64,000 bases of DNA from Streptomyces sp. YS415 (GTDB lineage Bacteria; Actinomycetota; Actinomycetes; Streptomycetales; Streptomycetaceae). Below, one piece after another: positions 33,395 through 42,736 of the stretch. The stretch spans positions 1 through 64,000 of the forward strand of contig NZ_JAMJFL010000035.1 in NCBI RefSeq assembly GCF_023544665.1, written 5' to 3'. The notes below the pieces were generated by a model, which saw nothing but the letters and a program-made list of their open reading frames with translations, was not told the DNA's origin and searched no databases. Position 1 is the stretch's first letter. Every line of letters starts with the position of its first letter. The translations under genes and the position numbers were made by a program.

Positions 33395-34684
33395 TCAGGC
33401 GCCGAAGAGTTGGGTCCAGTACGTGCCCGCTTCGCCGCCGCCCGCGAAGCCGACGCCGATGTGCGTGAAGTCGCGCTTGAGGATGTTGGCGCGGTGGCCG
33501 GGGCTGTTCATCCAGCCCCGGACGACCTCGGCGGGGGAGCGCTGGCCGCAGGCGATGTTCTCGCCGATCGAGCGCCGCCGGGAGCCCGCCGCGGCCGCCC
33601 GGTCCCAGGGCCGGCTGCCGTCGGGGCAGGTGTGGGAGTAGAAGGCCCGCGCGACCATGTCGGCGCTGTGCGCCTGCGCGGCGGTGGTGAGCACCGGGTC
33701 GACGGCGAGCGGCGCGAGACCGGCTCCGGCGCGCTCCCGGTTGGTGAGCTCCACGACCCGCGTGGCGGTCCTGGCCAACTCCACCGCCGTGAAAGGGCGG
33801 GCCCAGACCGCCGTCCAGTACACGTCACCGGAGCGGGCGGGGGCGCACGCGAGCCCGGCATGGGTGAAGGCCGGGTCGAGCAGGGTGCGCCTGGAGCGGC
33901 CGGAACCCAGGCAGTACTCGACGAACCCGGCGGGCGAGCGCGGGCCGGACACCAGATGCTCCCCCACGGTCACATACGCGTACCCGGTCGCGCTGACGCG
34001 CCGGTAGAGACCCTCACCGTCCAGGCGGTTGCGGGCCGCCATGGCGAGGGCGTGCTCCCGCGCGGCGGAGGTCAGACGGACGTCCAGGGCGACGGGCGGG
34101 GCGCCGGCCGAGGCCCGGGCGGCGTTGACGAGACCGGCGAAGCCGTCCGGGTCGGAGGGTGCCCCTTCCCTGGTGTCCACCGCGAGACCGGGATCGGAGG
34201 GCGCCTCCTCCGTGATGTCCACCCCGAAGTCGCGGGCCAGGCCCGCCAGTCCGTCGGCATATCCCTGGCCCAGGGCCCGCAGCTTCCAGCCACCGCCACG
34301 GCGGTACAGCTCGGCCAGCAGCAGCACCGTCTCCTGCCGGGGGCGCGGCGGGGCGAACCGGGCCAGGGGACGACCGCCCGCTCCGGTGACGTGCAGCGTC
34401 GGTGCCGGAAGGCCGCCGAGGGCGGTGCCCGGGTCGGCGGGGCTGATGACGACCGTCACCCGGGTGGCGCCCGGCCGCAGCCGCGCGGGGTCCACGGTCA
34501 GCGTGTCGCCGTGCAGCCGCGCGCCCGGCGCGGCCGGCTGGTTGTAGAACACGAAGTCGCCGTCACCGCCGACCTTGCCGCCGTCGTCCGTGATGAGCGC
34601 GGACACATCGAAGGGGCCGGGCACCCGGACGGCCACGGCGCCGCCCGGGAGGGGCACATTGCCCCCGGGGACCAACTCGCTCAT
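33395..34684 (-). CDS. TerD-CAP-CAP fusion protein
   Basis: 429 residues. Residues ~1-165 are a TerD-like beta sandwich (MSELVPGGNVPLPGG, DFVFYNQPAAPGA, ETVLLLAELYRRGGGWKLRALGQGYADGLAGLARDFGVDI). Two SCP/CAP modules follow: ~190-300 (FAGLVNAARASAGAPPVALD, weakly conserved) and ~305-429 (VVELTNRERAGAGLAPLAVDPVLTTAAQAHS, FYSHTCPDG, IGENIACGQRSPAEVVRGWMNSPGHRANIL), with the canonical CAP His/Glu set in the last. There is no signal peptide or membrane helix, although CAP domains are normally secreted. Confidence 0.9.
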   Translation of the reverse strand: MSELVPGGNVPLPGGAVAVRVPGPFDVSALITDDGGKVGGDGDFVFYNQPAAPGARLHGDTLTVDPARLRPGATRVTVVISPADPGTALGGLPAPTLHVTGAGGRPLARFAPPRPRQETVLLLAELYRRGGGWKLRALGQGYADGLAGLARDFGVDITEEAPSDPGLAVDTREGAPSDPDGFAGLVNAARASAGAPPVALDVRLTSAAREHALAMAARNRLDGEGLYRRVSATGYAYVTVGEHLVSGPRSPAGFVEYCLGSGRSRRTLLDPAFTHAGLACAPARSGDVYWTAVWARPFTAVELARTATRVVELTNRERAGAGLAPLAVDPVLTTAAQAHSADMVARAFYSHTCPDGSRPWDRAAAAGSRRRSIGENIACGQRSPAEVVRGWMNSPGHRANILKRDFTHIGVGFAGGGEAGTYWTQLFGA

Positions 34685-34770
34685 GGGGGCCGTCCTGAGG
34701 TCCGTGTACGTGTCGGAGAGGGATGTCCGGAAAACGCGCGCCGCCCCGCGAGGGTTCCCGCCGGGGGGAC

Positions 34771-35958
34771 TCAGCGCCGGACAGCGCCCGGATCGATCCG
34801 CTCGCCGACCGCGGAACCGCGCGGCGCCTTCGGCTTCTTGCCGCAGAACGCCGACTCCAGCGTGCCCAGCATGGTGGTGTGCACCGTGCCGTTGTTGGAG
34901 GTGTTGGTGAACGCCGCCAGGCTGCGCCGGCCGTCCTTGGAGGCGAAGGCGTAGGTGTAGAAGCCCTGGACGGCGCCCGTGTGCCCGTACACGGACACCC
35001 CGCAGGACAGATCCCGGCGGCGCAGCCCGAGCCCGTACGCCTGGCCGGAGCCCGCGGGCACCCACCGCTGCATCTGCGCCAGTTGCGCCGCCGAGGTCAG
35101 CCGGCCGCCGAGCAGCGCCGACAGGAAGGTGTTCAGGTCCCGCGCGCTGGAGATGAGGGCCCCCGCGCTCTGCGCCCAGGAGACCGTCTGCTCGGTGGCG
35201 TCGACCAGGGCGGCACCGGGGGTGTCCGGGGTGAGGTAGCCGCGCGCGTACCGGCCCGGGATGCGGGTGCCGGGGTGGACGTAGAAGGTGTCGGTCAGCT
35301 TCAGCGGCTCGATGATCCGGTTCTGGTACTCGGCGCGCAGGGAGTTCCCGGTCAGCTTCTTGATGAGCATGCCGGCGACGACGAAATTGGTGTTGGAGTA
35401 GCTGTAGGTGCCGCCCGGCGCGGTGGTGCGCGGCCTGGACAGCGAACGGGCCATCAGCTGCCGGTGCGTGAAGACCCTGTTGCGGACCGCTTCGAAGCCG
35501 GGAACCGTCTTGGCGAACATGTCGTTGGTGTAGTCGTACAGGCCGCTGCGGTGGCTCAGGACGTGGCGCACGGTGATCCGGTCGTCGGGCAGCAGCCCGG
35601 GCAGATGGCGGTTGACCGGGTCGTCGAGCCGCAGCCGCTTCTCGTCGACGAGTTGCAGCAGGACGACGGCGGTGAAGGTCTTGGTGACGCTGCCGATGCG
35701 GAACCGGTCGGCGGTGGACAGGGCGCGCAGCGTCCTGCGGTCGGCGATGCCCGCGGCCGTCGTGGAGGCGGTGCCGTGGTCGTCGACGCGGGCCATCGCG
35801 CCCGGCGCGCCCTGCTGCATCGCGGTGCGCAGGACACCGCGCAGGGCCGCGAGATCGGGCGCGGGCTCCTGGGGTGCCGCATGCGCCGGGACTGCCAGGA
35901 GGGCGAGGAGGACCGCCGTCCCCCACGCCGTGCCCTTGCCCACCGTTACCGAGACCAT
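34771..35958 (-). CDS. Secreted D-Ala-D-Ala carboxypeptidase-like serine hydrolase
   Basis: 395 residues with a Sec signal (VGKGTAWGTAVLLALLAVPAHA). Class C beta-lactamase fold: SVTK nucleophile motif (RIGSVTKTFTAVVLLQLV, ~residue 90), YSN in YSYSNTNFVVAG and HTG in VYGHTGAVQGF. Two Cys (LSCGV, ESAFCGKK) may form a disulfide. It resembles the Streptomyces R61 DD-peptidase and would trim or hydrolyse peptidoglycan peptides or related esters. ATG at 35958 follows GAGAGGAC, so the start at 36033 was rejected. Confidence 0.92.
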   Translation of the reverse strand: MVSVTVGKGTAWGTAVLLALLAVPAHAAPQEPAPDLAALRGVLRTAMQQGAPGAMARVDDHGTASTTAAGIADRRTLRALSTADRFRIGSVTKTFTAVVLLQLVDEKRLRLDDPVNRHLPGLLPDDRITVRHVLSHRSGLYDYTNDMFAKTVPGFEAVRNRVFTHRQLMARSLSRPRTTAPGGTYSYSNTNFVVAGMLIKKLTGNSLRAEYQNRIIEPLKLTDTFYVHPGTRIPGRYARGYLTPDTPGAALVDATEQTVSWAQSAGALISSARDLNTFLSALLGGRLTSAAQLAQMQRWVPAGSGQAYGLGLRRRDLSCGVSVYGHTGAVQGFYTYAFASKDGRRSLAAFTNTSNNGTVHTTMLGTLESAFCGKKPKAPRGSAVGERIDPGAVRR

Positions 35959-36080
35959 CCGCGTCCTCTCTCCCTGCTGACACCCCGTCACGGCGACGCA
36001 CAGTAGTGCCAGGGAAGGGGGAAAGAGGGTCATTCGGGGTCCGACCGGACAGGTCTCACCCGTACGGGACAGGCGGGGTC

Positions 36081-39014
36081 TCAGCCGGACGCCGTCGGCT
36101 CCGGGGCGATCAGCCCCTCGCGGTAGGCGACGGCCACCGCCTCACCGCGGCTCGCGGCGCCCAGCTTGGCGAGGATGTTGGAGACGTGGACGCTCGCCGT
36201 CTTGCCGCTGATGAAGAGCTCCTCGCCTATCTGCCGGTTGCTGCGGCCCTGGGCCAGCAGGCGCAGCACGTCCTGCTCCCGGGCGGTCAGCGGCGACGCG
36301 GTCGCCTCCCGCGCGTCCGACAGACGGGCCCGGCGGATGAGCGCGTCCACCCGTTCCAGCAGTGGCAGCGCGCCCAGCCGCGCGGCCGTCTCCCGTACCG
36401 CAGCCGCCTCGACGGCCGCCTCCTCGCGCCGCTCGGCCGACACCAGCGCCTCGGCGCAGCGGAGCCGGCAGCGCGCCCGCTCGTAGGCGTCGCCGTAGTC
36501 GAACGCGGCCACCGCCTTCCCCCAGGCCGCCACGTCGGCCCCCGCGGTCGCCCGCAGCCACTCGGCCTCGGCGCGGGCCAGCCAGGCCATGCCCTCGGGT
36601 CCCTGCGGCGCCCGGTCGGCGCTGCGCACGGCCGAGTCCCGCGCCAGTTCCATCAGCTCCGTCGCGGTGTCCGCCCAGCGCCCGGCCCCGGCCTCGTCAC
36701 CGCTGTGCCGCAGCTCGACCGCGCGGTCGGACACGGCGGACAGCGCCAGCGCGGCGAGCCGCACCGTCACATCGGGGCGGAAGCCCGCGTCGTCGGTGAG
36801 CGCCGCGACCGTGGAGCGCACCCGGTCGACCGCCGCCCCCGGATCGCCCGCCATCGCGGCGGCGTCGGTCAGCACAATGCCCGCGATCAGCGTGCCCATC
36901 CAGTCGAACGGCCCCTCCAGCAGCGCCCCGGCCCGGTCGGCGGCCGTCAGGTCCCCGCGCGCCAGCGAGACGTACCAGGCGGGCCCGGACGTGTACCCGC
37001 CCGCCGGCGGCAGCACGTCGGCGTCGCTCGCCGCGGCCCGGACGCACTCGTCCCAGCGGCCCAGCGTGTACAGCACCAGCAGCCGCAGATAGCGCATCTC
37101 CATCGGATGCGTCGAGGACAGCAGCCCGGCGCGGCGGGCCCGGTCGAGCCCCTCCGTCAGCCACGGCAGGCACTCCTCCAGCTCGCCCGCCTCGTAGCTG
37201 CCCATGGCGAAGTGGAGCAGGGCCCGCAGTTCCACCGGCGCGTTGCCCGACGTCCGCGCCAGGTCCCGGGCCGCACGCAGCCGCGCCCTGCCCTCGGCGC
37301 TGCGCCGGCCGTCGCCCTCGAGGAGCGCCAGCGAGATGAGCAGGTCGGCGCGGGCGTCCGTGACCCCCAGCCGCTCGGCGACGGCGAGCGCCTCCTGGGC
37401 CACCCGCAGCGCCGTGTCGCGCTCCCCGACCTGACGGGCCGCCAGCACATGGGTGGCGGCCGCCCACACCCAGGTGGGCGACGGCGGCTCGGCGGGGATC
37501 AGGGCCAGCGCCTCACTGCTGTGGGCGAAGGCCGCGCTCAGGTTGTCCACGGTCATGAGATTGCCCGCGAGGGTGTAGCGGACCCGGGCGGCCAGCTCCG
37601 AGTCCTCCTCCTGGTCGACGCCCGCCAGCGCGGACCGGGTCAGCGCGACCGCGCGGTGCGCCTCTCCGGCGTGCGCGGCCGCCGAGGAGGCGCGCAGGGT
37701 GAGCGACACCCGGTCGTGGGCCTCGCCGGAGGGACGCGCGGACGGCTCTACTGACGGCCACAGGTCGAGCACCGCCTCCAGGTGCCGCAGCTCCTCGGCG
37801 GGCGCGCCGACCCGGCGGGCGTGATCGGCGGCCTCCAGCGAGGCGGTGAGCGCCTCGGCAAGGTCATGGCTCTCGCGGTAGTGGTGGGCGCGCTCCGCCG
37901 CGGTCTCGGCGCGCCGCGGCCGGTCGGCCAGCAGCCGGGCGAACGCGCCGTGCAGCCGGGCCCGTTCACCGGGCAGCAGATCGGCGTAGACCGCCTCGCG
38001 GGCGAGGGCGTGGCGGAAGGAGTACGTGTCACCGTCCCCGGGGACCAGCAGTTGCCGGCCCAGGGCCTCGCGCAGCGCCGACTCCAGTTCGGTCTCCGGC
38101 AGTCCGGCGGCCTCCCGCAGCAGATCGTGCTCGACGCGCCGCCCGGCGACCGCGGCGGTGCGCAGCACCTGCTGGGCGGTCTCGGACAGTTGCTCGAAGC
38201 GGATCAGCAGGACGTCGGCGAGACCGCTCGGCACCCCGCCGGCGCCGGGGTCCGTGGCCGCGAGGAGTTCCTCGGCGTAGAAGGCGTTGCCCTCGGCGCG
38301 CTCCACGATCCGGCGGACCGTGGTCTCCGGCAGCGGACGCTCCTCCAGAGCCCGTACGAGGCGGGCCACCTCGGTGTCGTCCAGCGGCCGCAGCTCCAGC
38401 CGCTCCACCGCGGGCAGCCGGACCAGCTCCGCCAGGAGCGGGCGCAGCGGATGCCGCCGGTGCAGATCGTCCGCTCGGTAGGAGGCCAGCACCGCGACCC
38501 CGCCCGCCGGCCGCTGGAGCACACCCCGGCTGAGCAGGAACCGCAGCAGATCCCGGGAGGACTGGTCGGCCCAGTGGAGGTCCTCCAGGACGAGCAGCAG
38601 CGGCGCGGTGCCGGCCAGGTCGGCCAGGAGTGCGGCCATGCCCTCGAACAACTGGAGCCGGGAATCCCGCGCGGTGTCCGTGCCGCCGCCCAGCATCCGG
38701 CCGACGACCGGATGCCCGGCGAGCACGTCGGTGAACCGCGGATCCGCGGCGAGCGCGCCGAGCACCTCGGTGAAGGGCAGATACGGCAGGCCGACGTCAC
38801 CGAGGTCGACGCAGTGGCCGGTGAGGACGGTCATGCCGTCCGCCGCGCCCCGCGAGGCGATCTCGTCCAGCACCCGGGTCTTGCCGACCCCGGCGTCCCC
38901 GGCGACCAGGACGGCCCGCGCCTCACCGGCACGGGCCCGCTCCAGCACACCGAGAAGCCGGGCCAGCTCGTGTTCTCGGCCGATCAGGGGTGCGGGGGTC
39001 ATGGTCTGCGTCAC
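36081..39014 (-). CDS. LAL-type LuxR transcriptional regulator
   Basis: 977 residues: an AAA/STAND ATPase at the N-terminus with Walker A AGDAGVGKTR (~30-40) and Walker B LLLVLEDLHWADQSS (~155), a long helical TPR-like middle, and a C-terminal LuxR helix-turn-helix (LTAREQDVLRLLAQGRSNRQIGEELFISGKT...). These MalT-like activators often control sugar or secondary-metabolism genes; the target is not evident here. GTG at 39014 is preceded by AGGA; ATG at 39002 is an alternative. Confidence 0.92.
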   Translation of the reverse strand: MTQTMTPAPLIGREHELARLLGVLERARAGEARAVLVAGDAGVGKTRVLDEIASRGAADGMTVLTGHCVDLGDVGLPYLPFTEVLGALAADPRFTDVLAGHPVVGRMLGGGTDTARDSRLQLFEGMAALLADLAGTAPLLLVLEDLHWADQSSRDLLRFLLSRGVLQRPAGGVAVLASYRADDLHRRHPLRPLLAELVRLPAVERLELRPLDDTEVARLVRALEERPLPETTVRRIVERAEGNAFYAEELLAATDPGAGGVPSGLADVLLIRFEQLSETAQQVLRTAAVAGRRVEHDLLREAAGLPETELESALREALGRQLLVPGDGDTYSFRHALAREAVYADLLPGERARLHGAFARLLADRPRRAETAAERAHHYRESHDLAEALTASLEAADHARRVGAPAEELRHLEAVLDLWPSVEPSARPSGEAHDRVSLTLRASSAAAHAGEAHRAVALTRSALAGVDQEEDSELAARVRYTLAGNLMTVDNLSAAFAHSSEALALIPAEPPSPTWVWAAATHVLAARQVGERDTALRVAQEALAVAERLGVTDARADLLISLALLEGDGRRSAEGRARLRAARDLARTSGNAPVELRALLHFAMGSYEAGELEECLPWLTEGLDRARRAGLLSSTHPMEMRYLRLLVLYTLGRWDECVRAAASDADVLPPAGGYTSGPAWYVSLARGDLTAADRAGALLEGPFDWMGTLIAGIVLTDAAAMAGDPGAAVDRVRSTVAALTDDAGFRPDVTVRLAALALSAVSDRAVELRHSGDEAGAGRWADTATELMELARDSAVRSADRAPQGPEGMAWLARAEAEWLRATAGADVAAWGKAVAAFDYGDAYERARCRLRCAEALVSAERREEAAVEAAAVRETAARLGALPLLERVDALIRRARLSDAREATASPLTAREQDVLRLLAQGRSNRQIGEELFISGKTASVHVSNILAKLGAASRGEAVAVAYREGLIAPEPTASG

Positions 39015-39116
39015 TTGCCCATCCTGGCACGCGTGTGCGACCGAAGGGGGCGCGGGGAGCGGCGCGACCAGCCAGGACCACCCCGCGCCGGCCACCGACC
39101 CGTCCCGCTCCCGCCC

Positions 39117-39467
39117 TCAGGCGCGCCGCAGCACCGTGGCCCAGTCCGCGGGCACCCGCCCCGCGGGCCCCGGCGAGGGCTGCTCCGCGGGATGACTGAC
39201 CGGCGGCGTCAGCTCCGGCCCCGACTCGTACAGTTCGGAGGAGCCGTAGTCCCAGAACCACTCCTCACCCGGCTCGAAACTCTGCACCACGGGATGCCCG
39301 GTGGCCTTGAAGTGCTCCGTGGCGTGCTGTCCGGGAGAGGAGTCGCAGCACCCGATGTGCCCGCACTGCGCACACCGCCGCAGATGGAACCACCACCCGC
39401 CGTGCTCGTCGCACTCCACGCACCCGGCGCCGCTGGGCGGGGTGCCGGTGTCGATGCGCTCGGTCAT
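39117..39467 (-). CDS. UBP-type zinc finger protein
   Basis: 116 residues. The ZnF-UBP fold is evident from CVECDEHGGWWFHLRRCAQCGHIGCCDSS followed by HATEHFKATGHPVVQSFEPGEEWFWDY. In eukaryotes this domain binds the free C-terminal Gly-Gly of ubiquitin; a bacterial ligand is unknown, though ubiquitin-like proteins with such ends exist in actinobacteria. Its ATG overlaps the histidine kinase stop as ATGA, so it is coupled to the two upstream genes. Confidence 0.93.
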   Translation of the reverse strand: MTERIDTGTPPSGAGCVECDEHGGWWFHLRRCAQCGHIGCCDSSPGQHATEHFKATGHPVVQSFEPGEEWFWDYGSSELYESGPELTPPVSHPAEQPSPGPAGRVPADWATVLRRA

Positions 39468-40924
39468 ACGGACTCCTCGTTCGTGTCGTCGTCGACGGCG
39501 GCGGTGAGCGGAAGCAGCACCTGGAAACGCGTGTCGCCCGGCTCGGACTCCACCTGGAGCGACCCGTGGTGCTTGTTGACCACGATCCGCCAGGAGATGT
39601 CCAGCCCCAGCCCGGTGCCCTCGCCCACGGGCTTGGTGGTGAAGAAGGGATCGAAGATCCGTCCGCGGATCTCCCGCGGGATGCCGACACCGGTGTCCCG
39701 GAACTCCACCAGCAGCCGGTCGTGCACGGCTGCCGTCCGCACGGTCAGCGTCCCTTCCCCGCCCGCACTGTTGATGGCGGAGACCGCGTTGTCGATGAGG
39801 TTCGTCCACACCTGGTTCAGCTCCGCCGGGTAGGCGGGGATCTCCGGGAGGCTGCGGTCGTACTCCTTGACGACCTTGATCTGCGGGCCGATCTTCCCGG
39901 AGAGCATCAGCAGGGTGCTGTCGAGGAGTTCGTGGACGTCGACGGTGCGGAAGGGGGCACGGTCGAGCTGCGAGTACTGCTTGGCGGCGTCGACCAGGTG
40001 CGAGATGCGCGTGGTGGAGTCCGCGATCTCGTCCATCAACAGCTCGGTCTCCACGGTGTAGTTGAGCCAGCCGATGGCCCCGGGGAGGATGTCCTCGTCC
40101 ACGGCCGCCGCGACCTGCTCAAGCCAGTCCACGTCGAGTCCGGCCTGCACGAAGGTCGGTGCGAGCCGCCAGCCCTCGGTGATGCCGTGGTCGTCGAGCC
40201 AGTCGGTGAGCGCGTCCTCGCGGTCTGCGGCCTCCAGGGGGCCCAGGACCGGCGCCTTGCCGACGCGTTCGGCGGTGCGCTCCTGGATGTCGATGAGGCT
40301 CGCCAGGCTCTCGCGCGGGTACGGACCGGAGGAGATCACGGCCAGCTTGTGCCGCATCTTCGCCACCCGCTCGCGCAGCGTGGCGGTGGCCCGTACGGCC
40401 GCCGCCGCGGGGTTGTTGAGCTCATGGGTGAGCCCGGCGGACAACGAGCCCAGCGCCAGCAGCCGTTCGCGCTGGCCGATGACCTGCTGGGCGTTCTTCG
40501 AGCCGAAGAACAGCCCCTCCAGCAGGTGCACGGCCATCGGGAACCACTCCTGCATGATGGCCGCGAACGTGTCGGCGGGCAGCACGAAGAACCGCGTCGG
40601 CTCCGTCACCCGCATGGAGTTGTTGTAGACCTGCCGCTCCCGGTCGCCGAGATAGGCCTGCATGGCCCCCGAGTACACCCCGCGCTGGGAGCTGCGGATC
40701 ACCTCCACGTCGTCCGTGCCGACCCGGCGGGACAGCACCACCGTGCCCTCGACCATGACGTAGAAGCAGGTGGCCGGTTCACCCTCCGCGTACACCGGCC
40801 CCGGCTCGAACCGCTCCACCCGTCCCTCGGCGCACAGCCTGCCGAGCTGTTCGGGGGAGAGCTTCTCGAACAGGAACAGCGAGCCGATCTCCGCGGGGCT
40901 GCACGGCACGGGCCGGCCGCTCAC
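39464..40924 (-). CDS. Histidine kinase with cyclic-nucleotide-binding sensor domain
   Basis: 486 residues, soluble. A Crp-type cNMP-binding fold (~12-140: SPEQLGRLCAEGRVERFEPGPVYAEGEPATCFYVMVEGTVVLSRR) precedes the dimerisation helix with phospho-accepting His in GLTHELNNPAAAAVRAT (~165), and a complete ATPase: N-box QVWTNLIDNAVSAI, G1 DTGVGIP and G2 GTGLGL. The GTG start overlaps the previous gene's stop (GTGA), so it is coupled to the response regulator fusion, its likely phosphoryl partner. Confidence 0.93.
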   Translation of the reverse strand: MSGRPVPCSPAEIGSLFLFEKLSPEQLGRLCAEGRVERFEPGPVYAEGEPATCFYVMVEGTVVLSRRVGTDDVEVIRSSQRGVYSGAMQAYLGDRERQVYNNSMRVTEPTRFFVLPADTFAAIMQEWFPMAVHLLEGLFFGSKNAQQVIGQRERLLALGSLSAGLTHELNNPAAAAVRATATLRERVAKMRHKLAVISSGPYPRESLASLIDIQERTAERVGKAPVLGPLEAADREDALTDWLDDHGITEGWRLAPTFVQAGLDVDWLEQVAAAVDEDILPGAIGWLNYTVETELLMDEIADSTTRISHLVDAAKQYSQLDRAPFRTVDVHELLDSTLLMLSGKIGPQIKVVKEYDRSLPEIPAYPAELNQVWTNLIDNAVSAINSAGGEGTLTVRTAAVHDRLLVEFRDTGVGIPREIRGRIFDPFFTTKPVGEGTGLGLDISWRIVVNKHHGSLQVESEPGDTRFQVLLPLTAAVDDDTNEESV

Positions 40925-42597
40925 GACTGCTCCAGATAGCGGTGGACGAGCATCACGGCCATGGCTCCCTCTCCTACGGCGGACGCGACCCGCTTGGCGG
41001 ACTCGGCGCGCGCGTCACCGGCCACGAAGACGCCCGGCACATTGGTCTCCAAGTGGTACGGCGGCCGGTCCAGCTCCCAGTCCGCGGGGGGCCGCCCGTC
41101 GGGCGTGAGGTCGGGCCCGGCGAGGATGAAGCCGCTGCTGTCGCGCAGCACGGTGCCGTCCAGCCAGTCGGTCAGCGGGGCGGCGCCGATGAAGACGAAC
41201 AGCCACTGGGCGTCGACGAGTTCGCTCTCCCCGCTGTCCAGGTCGCGCAGCGTCAGCTGTTCCAGGTGGCCGTCGCCGTGAGCGGCCTCGACCACCGTCC
41301 GGGGGCGGACGCCGATGTTGGGCGCCTCGTTGATCTGCTGGATCAGGTAGTGCGACATCGACGCCGACAGATCCGCCCCGCGCACCAGCAGCGTCACCGA
41401 CTTGGCACCCTTGGACAGGTACATCGCCGCCTGCCCGGCGGAGTTGGCGCCGCCGACGACGTACACGTCCTGCCCCTGGCAGGAGGGCGCCTCGGTCAGC
41501 GCAGAGCCGTAGAACACCCCGCAGCTGGTGAGTTCGGCGCAGCCGGGCGCCTGCAGCTGCCGGTAGGAGACACCGGTCGCCAGGATCACGCTGTGCGCGG
41601 CGATCGCCGAGCCGTCGGAGAACCGCACGAGGCGCGCGGCACCGCTGACCTCCAGGCCGGTGACCTCGCGTGCGGTGAGGACCTCGGCGCCGAACTTCGC
41701 GGCCTGCCGGCGGGCCCGGTCGGTGAGCTGGGCGCCGGAGACGCCGTCCGGGAAGCCGAGGTAGTTCTCGATCCGCGAGCTCTGCCCGGCCTGCCCGCCG
41801 GTGGCCGACCGCTCCACCAGCACCGTCCGCAGCCCCTCGGACGCCCCGTACACCGCGGCACCGAGTCCGGCGGGACCGCCGCCGATGACGACGAGGTCGT
41901 AGAAGTCGGCGGTCGGCGTGGTGGCGAGACCGACGCGCGCGGCGAGCTCCGGCGCGTCCGGCTCGACCAGCGGTGTCCCCTCCGGCGTGATCACCAGCGG
42001 CAGCCGCTGCCCGTCCTGCCCCGCGGCGGCGAGCAGCCGCCGCCCCTCGGGCTCGTCGGCGGAGTACCAGCGGTAGGGCACCTGGTTGCGGGCGAGGAAC
42101 TCCCGCACGTCGGACGACCGGGCCGACCACCGGTGCCCGACGACCTTGGTGGCGGGCACCGGTCGGTACTCACTGCACCGCCACGCCTCCAGCAGGTCGT
42201 CCAGCACGGGGTAGAGCTTCTCCTCGGGCGGATCCCACGGCTTGAGGAGGTAGTGGTCGAGATCGACGACGTTGATGGCGTCGATGGCCGCGCTGGTGTC
42301 GGCGTACGCGGTGAGCAGGATCCGCCGCGCGCCGGGGTGGATGTCCATGGCCCGCTCGAGGAACTCGATGCCGTTCATCTGCGGCATCCGGTAGTCGGCC
42401 AGGATCACGGCCACGAGGTCGCCGCGCAGCTTCAGCTCCCGCAGCGCCTGAAGCGCGGACTCCCCGGACTCCGCGCGCACGATCCGGTACGACTCGCCGT
42501 AGCGTCGCCGCAGGTCACGGGCGACGGCGCGGGAGACCCCCGGGTCGTCGTCCACGGTCAGGATGACGGTCCGCGCGGATTCGGCGGCCTGTGCCAT
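40921..42597 (-). CDS. Response regulator-thioredoxin reductase-like fusion
   Basis: 558 residues in three parts. A CheY receiver (~8-125) has TVDDDPG, the phospho-acceptor in ILADYRMPQ and KPW. A glutaredoxin-like segment (~150-225, GHRWSARSSDVREFLARNQVPYRWYSADE) lacks the CxxC. A thioredoxin-reductase-like FAD/NAD module (~230-558) has GGGPAGLGAAVYGASEG, VVGGANSAGQAAMY and VFVAGDARAESAKRVASAVGEG, but the dithiol CATC is ELTS here. So redox chemistry, if any, is not dithiol exchange. First gene of the operon with the kinase and zinc finger. Confidence 0.93.
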   Translation of the reverse strand: MAQAAESARTVILTVDDDPGVSRAVARDLRRRYGESYRIVRAESGESALQALRELKLRGDLVAVILADYRMPQMNGIEFLERAMDIHPGARRILLTAYADTSAAIDAINVVDLDHYLLKPWDPPEEKLYPVLDDLLEAWRCSEYRPVPATKVVGHRWSARSSDVREFLARNQVPYRWYSADEPEGRRLLAAAGQDGQRLPLVITPEGTPLVEPDAPELAARVGLATTPTADFYDLVVIGGGPAGLGAAVYGASEGLRTVLVERSATGGQAGQSSRIENYLGFPDGVSGAQLTDRARRQAAKFGAEVLTAREVTGLEVSGAARLVRFSDGSAIAAHSVILATGVSYRQLQAPGCAELTSCGVFYGSALTEAPSCQGQDVYVVGGANSAGQAAMYLSKGAKSVTLLVRGADLSASMSHYLIQQINEAPNIGVRPRTVVEAAHGDGHLEQLTLRDLDSGESELVDAQWLFVFIGAAPLTDWLDGTVLRDSSGFILAGPDLTPDGRPPADWELDRPPYHLETNVPGVFVAGDARAESAKRVASAVGEGAMAVMLVHRYLEQS

Positions 42598-42736
42598 ACG
42601 TCTCCCACCCCGAGAGTGTCCGGTGCCCGGGCACGGCGACCGCAGCCGCCGGGCCGGCTGTGGCCATCGTATGTTCGATCGCCGCGGTTCGCTCAGCCGA
42701 TCCGTCCGCCCCGCTCGGACACCCGCTCCGCTCCGC

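Noticed and set aside
33395..36001. An 868-codon frame joining the serine hydrolase region and TerD-CAP gene
   Set aside because: Only the part from 34684 has recognisable protein; the rest is the serine hydrolase gene read out of frame.
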